A DNA stretch of 64,000 bases from Diphasiastrum complanatum (lineage: Eukaryota; Streptophyta; Lycopodiopsida; Lycopodiales; Lycopodiaceae): contig CM055109.1 of assembly GCA_029204225.1 (NCBI GenBank), positions 19,231,783 to 19,295,782 of the forward strand, given 5' to 3'. The position numbers and the translations under genes were made by a program. Under the pieces are notes generated by a model that saw nothing but the letters and a program-made list of their open reading frames with translations, did no database searches and had not been told where the DNA came from. This document shows, one piece after another, positions 58,649 through 64,000 of this stretch (position 1 is its first letter; the number at the start of each line of letters is the position of its first letter).

Positions 58649-58846
58649 AGTGTGGATTGATATTCCAACAATGTTGTCGGATTGGTAAGCGCTTTCTGTC
58701 ATAGTTGATTTGCCTAACTCCCTAGTGTTCCGGGGCTAGATCAAAGAAGATCTAGGATTGGTTGGGTTGGTTTAGTCTACTGCACTTCCCCTTGGTATTC
58801 TTGGAGCTCTACCCGGATTGGGAGTCTTGGGAGATGTTTTAGTATG
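58649..58846 (+). repeat. LTR piece, right half
   Basis: Continues the interrupted LTR: GTTGTCGGATTGGTAAGCG, then TTGATTTGCCTAACTCCCTA and TTGGGAGATG, matching the reverse complement of 51310-51470. Confidence 0.75.
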
Positions 58847-59283
58847 GTACAAAATATCTTGTTTAAATCACATGAAACATTGATGTAGTATCATGTGTAA
58901 TAATAGTGTAAAGTTTTGTATGTCTCAGAGTGATTTTCAATCGATGTAGCATCCAAAACCCTGAACCCTGGTCCCTCACTAATCCATATTCTTTTTTCAA
59001 GTCCTCATCGTGCTCCAGTAGAACTGCCCAAAAAAAAAAATTTGAAATTTTTGAATCATCAGACAGCCATGAAAGTATTTGGCAAAAACTTGATAACATG
59101 ATCATCATATTCATGGAAATTGCTGATGTGAATCTCACAAAGAGACGTCTCTGATTTTTGTTTAGTGGGAGCAAAGGTAATATGGATGGAAAATAACAGC
59201 TTTAAACTCATCTTTGGCCTTTATGGTCGTGACATATAAAGTTGACATAGACCTGTTTCATATGGATTACTTTCCTTGTTGCT

Positions 59284-59326
<43 letters not shown>
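58847..59326. other. Spacer with (AT)n tract at its right end
   Basis: No gene recognised. An AT dinucleotide run at about 59287-59326 borders GGTACC element copy 2, as an AT run borders copy 1 at 10876-10895. Confidence 0.6.
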
Positions 59327-59328
<2 letters not shown>

Positions 59329-60380
59329 TAGTGTCCCTTGATACCGCTGGTATGGTACCGTCGGTACCATATCAGTGGTACCGCCGGTACGGTACCGCCC
59401 TGGGATCCGCAGTACCATTTTCAATTTTTTTTTTTTTTTTAAATTTAATATTTAATTTTTGCCTACTACCTACCAAAACATGTCAAAAAAATGGAAAAAA
59501 AAGGGGTTCTAGGTGTAAAAAAAGAGGGTACAGTACATGGTGCAGGGGACTGGTGCAACAGCCCATGGGCACTGTGGGTGAGCAGACCATGGGGCCAATG
59601 GGAGAGCAACACAGGGGGGGAGCATCACATGGGTTTAGGGTATAGAGGCACATGGAGGGATGATGGGGATCCACATGGCCGATCAGGCTGTGGGGATAAA
59701 TAAGCACTCAGAATGCCATTGTGATCGGCATTTTCGGAGGCTGTGAGAGAGCTAGTGATAGACAGTGAGAGAGCAAGCGAGAGCCGGTGACATGCTGTGA
59801 GAGGCTGTTTGAGAGCCAGGGTGCTGTGAGAGGGCGTTCGAGGAGCAGGGTGCTGTGAGGAGAAGGTCAATCGAGATGGCAGAGCGCATACCACCGAAGC
59901 CCGAGGGAGAAGCCAGGATGAAGCTCGAGGAAGATATTCGAAGGCGCAACGAAAGACATCGGAAGCAAGAGGGACAGACAGACTCGGGAGAGACACCCAG
60001 AGCTGCAGATCCCCGCCCCCACTGTGGCCCTTGCCCCCGCTGTCGAGCTGGATTTGGATGAGCAGATCGGAATGAACTTCACACGGTGGCAGCTCATCAT
60101 GGTCAGGGAAAGGGCGGCCAGACGTCGGGCTAACCAGGAGGCAGAGCGAGAGCGACAGAACAATGCACCTGACGAGGGCGAGGAGTCGGTGGAGGATCAG
60201 TAGGCATGTTTAGAATAGATAAGGTCCAGCCGTATGTGGCAGACTGTTGCTATGTAATTTTCGACAGTTTAGGGTGCGGCAAAGAACTAGATAGCTGCTT
60301 ACAAAAAGGACGGGATATGTGATGTTATCTTACAACGGTAGAATGAATACATAGTTGTTTTTTGTACAACGCGAGCCTGG
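59327..60380 (+). mobile_element. GGTACC element, copy 2
   Basis: Colinear with 10897-12310: GGTACC palindrome block (59327-59416), T/A-rich spacer, GGGGTTCTAGGTGTAAAAAA motif, GGGGCCAATGGGAG-rich part, GAGAG-rich stretch, small ORF and shared tail. It lacks the extra palindrome block and the repeat expansion of copy 1. Both copies start next to an (AT)n run, which may be the preferred target. Confidence 0.62.
59876..60201 (+). pseudogene. Small ORF of GGTACC element copy 2 (frameshifted)
   Basis: Starts MAERIPPKPEGEARMKLEED, then IRRRNERHRKQE. A short deletion relative to copy 1 (the IAEMLRQ region) shifts the frame. In the other frame the protein continues PAVELDLDEQIGMNF, then RRANQEAERERQNNAP and DEGEESVEDQ, ending with TAG at 60201. 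The same end is found frameshifted in copy 1. The family is unrecognised. Confidence 0.55.
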
Positions 60381-60719
60381 TCATGTGAAATGCAATCTCT
60401 GTATTTTTTTAAATGCAAATGTGATACATGTGTTTGTGAAATGCAGTTTGGGGTGTAGGTGTAATTGTTGTGCTCATTATGTAGGTGCATTTATGAGAAG
60501 CTATCATTCACTTCAATCGAAATTAGTTGAAAATAAGATTCACACACGCACATAGAATTTGACATAGAATTGAAAATACAGCATCACAGAGCGACATACG
60601 CACAATGTGCAGCAAATAAAGTACGCCAAACACTGTATATAATATGAAAAATGATCTGAGTACAATGGAAGACCGTCTACTAGAGACAAACTACTGAAAC
60701 TAAAATAACAGAGCCACAA
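60381..60719. other. Spacer, no gene recognised
   Basis: Between the GGTACC element and the AT-hook reading frame. On the minus strand it would be 3' flank of that frame. Confidence 0.5.
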
Positions 60720-61951
60720 TCAATGCTCTGGCTCTGACTCAGACGAATGCTTCGGAGACAACTCAGGGCTCCGAGCTGACTCTCGCAGCCGATATCTTTG
60801 CCTGTCTGGAACTGGCATGGGCTGTGTGTCCGAGGAGGAGGACTCCTCACTAGCATCATCCCAGTCTGCCTCCGCATCAGCCCCCAAGCAAGCCAAACCA
60901 ACAACACCTGCTCCAGCTGGCTGTAATCCTGCACCTCTAGCTGTACCTGGAACCCTGCGTGGTCGTCCTCTCTTCCCTGGCAGTTTCTGTGCCTTGCCTT
61001 TCTTGTTCGGTGCACCCTTGGGCCTTCCTCGTCTCTTGCGGACAAGAGGAGTTGTCAATGCCTCGTCACCCCCATGCAAATCACATGGCTGGCTAGGCTG
61101 GGCCCAAGCTGAGGCCGGCTGGGATAGGGAAGCAAAAGAGGGAGCTCCCTGTGCACCTGAGCGAGGAGGATGAGCTCGTGGAGTGTGTGCCCGTGGGGCT
61201 GCTGCAGGTGGAGGAACTGGCTGTGCAGGAGGCAAGTACAGCAGCGATATGTACTGAAAGGGGCGCTGCGGTGGCCGGTACTGGTACATCATGGGTGCTG
61301 CCAAAGGGGGAGCCAGTGGAGTGGGTGCTGCCAAAGGAGGAGGATGTGGAGTGGGTGCTGCCACTGGAGGAGCAGCTGGAGGAGCCACTGTGGATGTGGA
61401 CGCTACAAGAGAAAACCTGGGCACAGATGGTGGCCTGCCATAGAGACCTGGTGCTGCAGAAGTGGACGGCGATGGAGGGGCTGCAGGCCTGAATGGCATC
61501 GGTGGCACTGGAGGAGCTGTGCGGCACACATATACCCTCTGAGGAGCTAGAGGAACTGTAGACACCTCATGCGGCTGCTCTGGCTGGGACTCTGTGTATG
61601 GCATGCTGGCAAGAGATGAAGGGGGTGCCCTGACACTCAGCATCTGCTGAGCCTCTGAATCCAATGTGGCAATCAGGTCGTCCAGCTGGGCATCTGAATA
61701 CGAATGCTCTGGGCTCTGGGCCTCATCCTGTGCACCATCTCCTGAATCAACCCGTGCCTCATCATGTGCACCCTGTAGACCCTACATGGCCTCCCAATCT
61801 GTGCAATCAAAGTCATCTGGTGCCTCCTCTGGTGTGTTGTCGTAGTAACGGCCATGACTCTATACTGCATGCATCCAAACATCTGCGGGACCGGCATCTA
61901 AATCACTCTGCCCTCTATCAAGAGCCTCCTCCATCATGTCGACATAGGTAG
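60720..61951 (-). pseudogene. Pro-rich AT-hook protein, probably the C-terminal tail of a hAT-type transposase
   Basis: A 314-codon open frame (61664-60720) preceded in the same frame by about 95 more codons with two TAG stops (up to 61951). The upstream part is acidic (YYDNTPEEAPDDFDCTDWEA; SPEHSYSDAQLDDLIATL). The middle is Pro/Ala-rich with PPLAAP repeats. Then comes a basic block with two AT-hook-like cores (KRRGRPKGAPNKKG and KRGRPRR), and the end is acidic and Ser-rich (SPKHSSESEPEH). The order acidic region, GRP-type AT hook, Ser/Asp-Glu tail resembles the last exon of hAT copy 2 at 29.3-30.1 kb. No catalytic or dimerization domain is present; the upstream side is cut by a gypsy LTR at 61952. 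The hAT assignment is inference. Confidence 0.5.
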
Positions 61952-62429
61952 TGTTAGAGTCCAGTTACGACTCTATCATGACCTCGGCACGGCCGGTTAC
62001 CAAAGGGCCTGAGGCCAAGTATTGGCAAGGGCCGGTGACCGAGGAGGACGCTGTCCCAAGTTGGGACCAGTGCGTCACGAGCAGTGACCCGGTGTGGCCG
62101 CCTGACAAGTTTTCAGAGATGCGGTGTGTCTTGACCGTCGGGACCCTAGCCGTCAGTGACGAGATGCTAGCCGACAAGTAGTCGGGGTGACCAAGAGGGT
62201 CACAGGTCTTCGGCGGGGCACGGGGGTGGTACCCTATGAGTCACTCGGTATTCACAGGTCACAGGGGCTAGGCATGCCAAGTGGACTGATCACCCACAGG
62301 TGGATGCCATGTGCCAGTTGACAGGAATAGCAGGTAGAAGGACTCAAGGAGGGGGTGCCTATGGTTGGGAGGTTCATTCTACACAACGGCTTCTAGGATT
62401 CACGAGCTTGGAGAGACTGGCTTGTGACA
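61952..62429 (+). repeat. LTR of the gypsy 5' fragment (478 bp)
   Basis: Starts TGTTAGAGTC and ends CTTGTGACA (TG...CA). Its start carries an inverted repeat TAGAGTC-CAGTTAC-GACTCTA. Confidence 0.85.
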
Positions 62430-62431
62430 AT

Positions 62432-62443
62432 TGGTATCAGAGC
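62432..62443 (+). other. Primer binding site of the gypsy 5' fragment
   Basis: TGGTATCAGAGC two bases after the LTR, complementary to initiator tRNA-Met. Confidence 0.92.
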
Positions 62444-63211
62444 CTCATTCTAGAGAGAGAAACGTCCGTTCTAGAGAGAGAAAGTGAGAAAAAGCTTGGT
62501 TTTTTTACCATAACTTGGTCTATAGTGCTCAGATTTGAGGGAGATCTATCTCAGATCATTTCTAGTGGGTAGTCGTTGTAGATCAGCAGGGATTCACGCT
62601 GCAAATTCTGAGATTTCAGAAAATTTTAAAGTTTTGGAGGGCCAGCGCATTTTTCCTGAAGGTTTTTCGCTCATAACTCTCCGGAACCTTCTCAGATCCT
62701 GATCAGATTTTGAGAGAATTTTCCTAGCATCCATAGTGCACCTATAGAGCCATCATATGCCAATTTTGGAGCAGATTTGCCTAAGTTTCACCAAAAAGTC
62801 GATTTTCAAGCAAAAAATAGGTCAGATTTTTGGATTGGGCGTAACTTCTCCGATTTTTCTCTGGTTTTTGCTGTTAAGGGTTCAATCTAGGAGGGCGACC
62901 TACTGCCAATTGACCGTTCGCGAAAAGCTTTTGCTGTTTGGAAGAAATTCGACGTCAAACAGCCCACTTTTTTCTTGTTTTTTTCAACTTTCAAGCCGAT
63001 TTGGTGCCCAAAAAAAGTTTTTACCGACTTTTGTACCAGCATAGGACGCAAGGGAAGTACTACCTGTCCTTGGCTTTGTTACTTTCCAGTTGCCTTTTAT
63101 CTTTTTCAGTTCTAAATTATCAATAGGCTGAACATTTCCTTTTTTCCTGACTGTGTTTCAATGAGTGCAATTTCTAGCTTGATTTTGTGCTGTCTCTGTT
63201 TTTGTTTCATA
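62444..63211 (+). other. Leader of the gypsy 5' fragment
   Basis: No reading frame of note between the PBS and the gag start. T-rich near its end. Confidence 0.6.
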
Positions 63212-63736
63212 ATGGAAGATGATAGAGTTGATATTCCGCTCAGTCCACCCGTTGCTCTTCCATCACCACCACCCAACCATGTGCTTAGTCCTGCCCATAG
63301 TCCGCCTACAGTGCCTGCCCGTTCGCCTGTTGGTATTTCCCCTTCTATGCAAGCTCACATGGATAGTGTGGAAAAGACCGTCGCAGAGATGCGAGCGATG
63401 ATGGTAGCTGGTGGTTATGCGTCTTCCTCGCAGTATGCTCCACCTTATCCGTCTTCTGTTGTTCGTCCTATGTTACCGCCCTATCCAGAAGACAAAGATA
63501 TTAAACCTACCCGTTTCGCTGGAAACACTCCCCAACGCAATACTGATATCGTAGATCAGTGGTTGCATAAGTGGGAAGAGTATTTTGATTTGAAACGGTC
63601 CCCAACTGATGAGGGTTGGCGGGTCCGCAAAGCTGCTTACCATTTCACTAATTTTGCTGACAAGTGGTGGCGCAAGTTGTTGAAGTCTAATCAGGCTCCG
63701 TCCACCTGGCTTGGTTATCATTGTACAATTATTTAA
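63212..63736 (+). pseudogene. Truncated gypsy Gag
   Basis: Start chosen at ATG 63212 (MEDDRVDIPLSPPV); an upstream in-frame ATG at 63161 would add a hydrophobic stretch unlike Gag. A Pro-rich N-terminus and a short coiled segment (MDSVEKTVAEMRAMM) lead into the capsid-type retrotrans_gag start (PTRFAGNTPQRNTDIVDQWL, YFDLKRSPTDEGWRVRKA, DKWWRKLLKS). Family similarity ends at PSTW near 63705, where the normal continuation (x-F-x-x-x-F) is replaced by unrelated codons and a stop at 63734-63736. Confidence 0.82.
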
Positions 63737-63934
63737 CTAGGAAAAGTACGACTAGCTAACATGTTGTTTGATGCAAATCAAACAAGCAACACAAAAACAA
63801 CATAAATCATAAATATAACAGCTTGATCGATCATAGTAGCTTGTATAAGTACTCAATTTAACATCACATCAATATTCATCTGCATTCCAGATTGGCATTT
63901 GTACTTAAAGAATGCAATAGTATGAAGAGCTAAC
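63737..63934. other. Original intron sequence next to the exon
   Basis: AT-rich intron between the truncated gypsy element and the AXR1 exon; no feature recognised. Confidence 0.55.
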
Positions 63935-64000
63935 TGATCGTTGGAGGCGCCCACACTTTGTATGCAGATGCCAAAGCTTCCTTGTAATTGTCTTCATCAT
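63935..64000 (-). CDS. AXR1: AXR1/NAE1-like exon (NYKEAL...KVWAPP block), partial
   Basis: The last 66 bases of the window encode DEDNYKEALASAYKVWAPP, then TI, matching AXR1 DEENYKEALLAAFKVFAP-GIS. Donor ATCA|GTTAGC. Leaves in phase 1 and joins the exon at 49949 to give ISSELHS. The exon continues beyond the window, and the N-terminal adenylation-domain exons must lie further right. Together the visible exons cover about 246 residues of a protein that is about 540 residues in Arabidopsis. Confidence 0.93.

Larger units (their letters stand above)
61952..63716 (+). mobile_element. Ty3/gypsy element, 5' end only
   Basis: Contains LTR 61952-62429, PBS 62432-62443, a ~770-base leader and the first ~165 codons of gag. 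The gag similarity ends near 63710 and the rest of the element is missing. It inserted into the AT-hook gene region. Confidence 0.82.
49950..63934 (-). other. AXR1: 14.0-kb AXR1 intron filled with transposons
   Basis: From donor ATCA|GTTAGC (63934 downward) to acceptor GGCAG| (49950). The flanking exons join in frame at a conserved position. It contains the LINE fragment, gypsy remnants, LTRs, GGTACC copy 2 and the AT-hook tail annotated separately. Confidence 0.9.

Overview
The window is a piece of a large, repeat-rich land-plant nuclear genome. Its backbone is one host gene on the minus strand, a homolog of AXR1/NAE1, the regulatory subunit of the NEDD8/RUB-activating enzyme E1. Seven coding exons are visible: 64000-63935 (open at the window edge), 49949-49861, 49756-49683, 48820-48658, 48471-48386, 47307-47227 and 8524-8344. 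All six exon-exon junctions keep the reading frame and match the AXR1 protein order. Two introns are very long, about 14.0 kb (49950-63934) and 38.7 kb (8525-47226), and nearly everything else in the window is transposon sequence lying in them. The last C-terminal exon was not found; it is either left of the window or unrecognised in 1-8343. The species cannot be told. Very long TE-filled introns fit ferns, lycophytes or gymnosperms, but this is inference.

Left part (1-8343): degenerate Ty1/copia pieces on the minus strand, a decayed Ty3/gypsy pol on the plus strand, a hAT transposase C-terminus beside a CT microsatellite, then unrecognised sequence. The 38.7-kb intron holds, in order: a GGTACC-rich palindromic element with a small ORF (10.2-12.3 kb); a decayed non-coding element (12.3-14.9 kb); a decayed hAT transposase gene (17.8-20.2 kb); a second hAT gene (20.9-30.1 kb) split by a very young 6318-bp Ty3/gypsy chromovirus (22477-28794; LTRs identical by eye; 5-bp target duplication GCTAA); a head-to-tail chain of three LINEs joined by (CT)n tracts (31.3-41.7 kb); and an LTR element remnant (41.7-45.4 kb).

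The 14-kb intron holds a LINE RT fragment, several broken gypsy elements in both orientations, an LTR split by another LTR insertion (56.3-58.8 kb), a second GGTACC element (59.3-60.4 kb), the tail of an AT-hook protein resembling the hAT tails, and the 5' end of another gypsy element (61952-63716).

The most interesting signal is in the LINE family. In both coding copies ORF1 and ORF2 are in the same frame, separated by one UAG codon. The intervening codons are open, similar at the peptide level, and have no AUG before the endonuclease domain, which suggests that ORF2 is made by stop-codon readthrough. The same family sits in CT microsatellites, including the tails of its own kin, and ends in a 3' hairpin with a covarying base pair. 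LINE-B (36308-41719) has both ORFs intact and could be autonomous.
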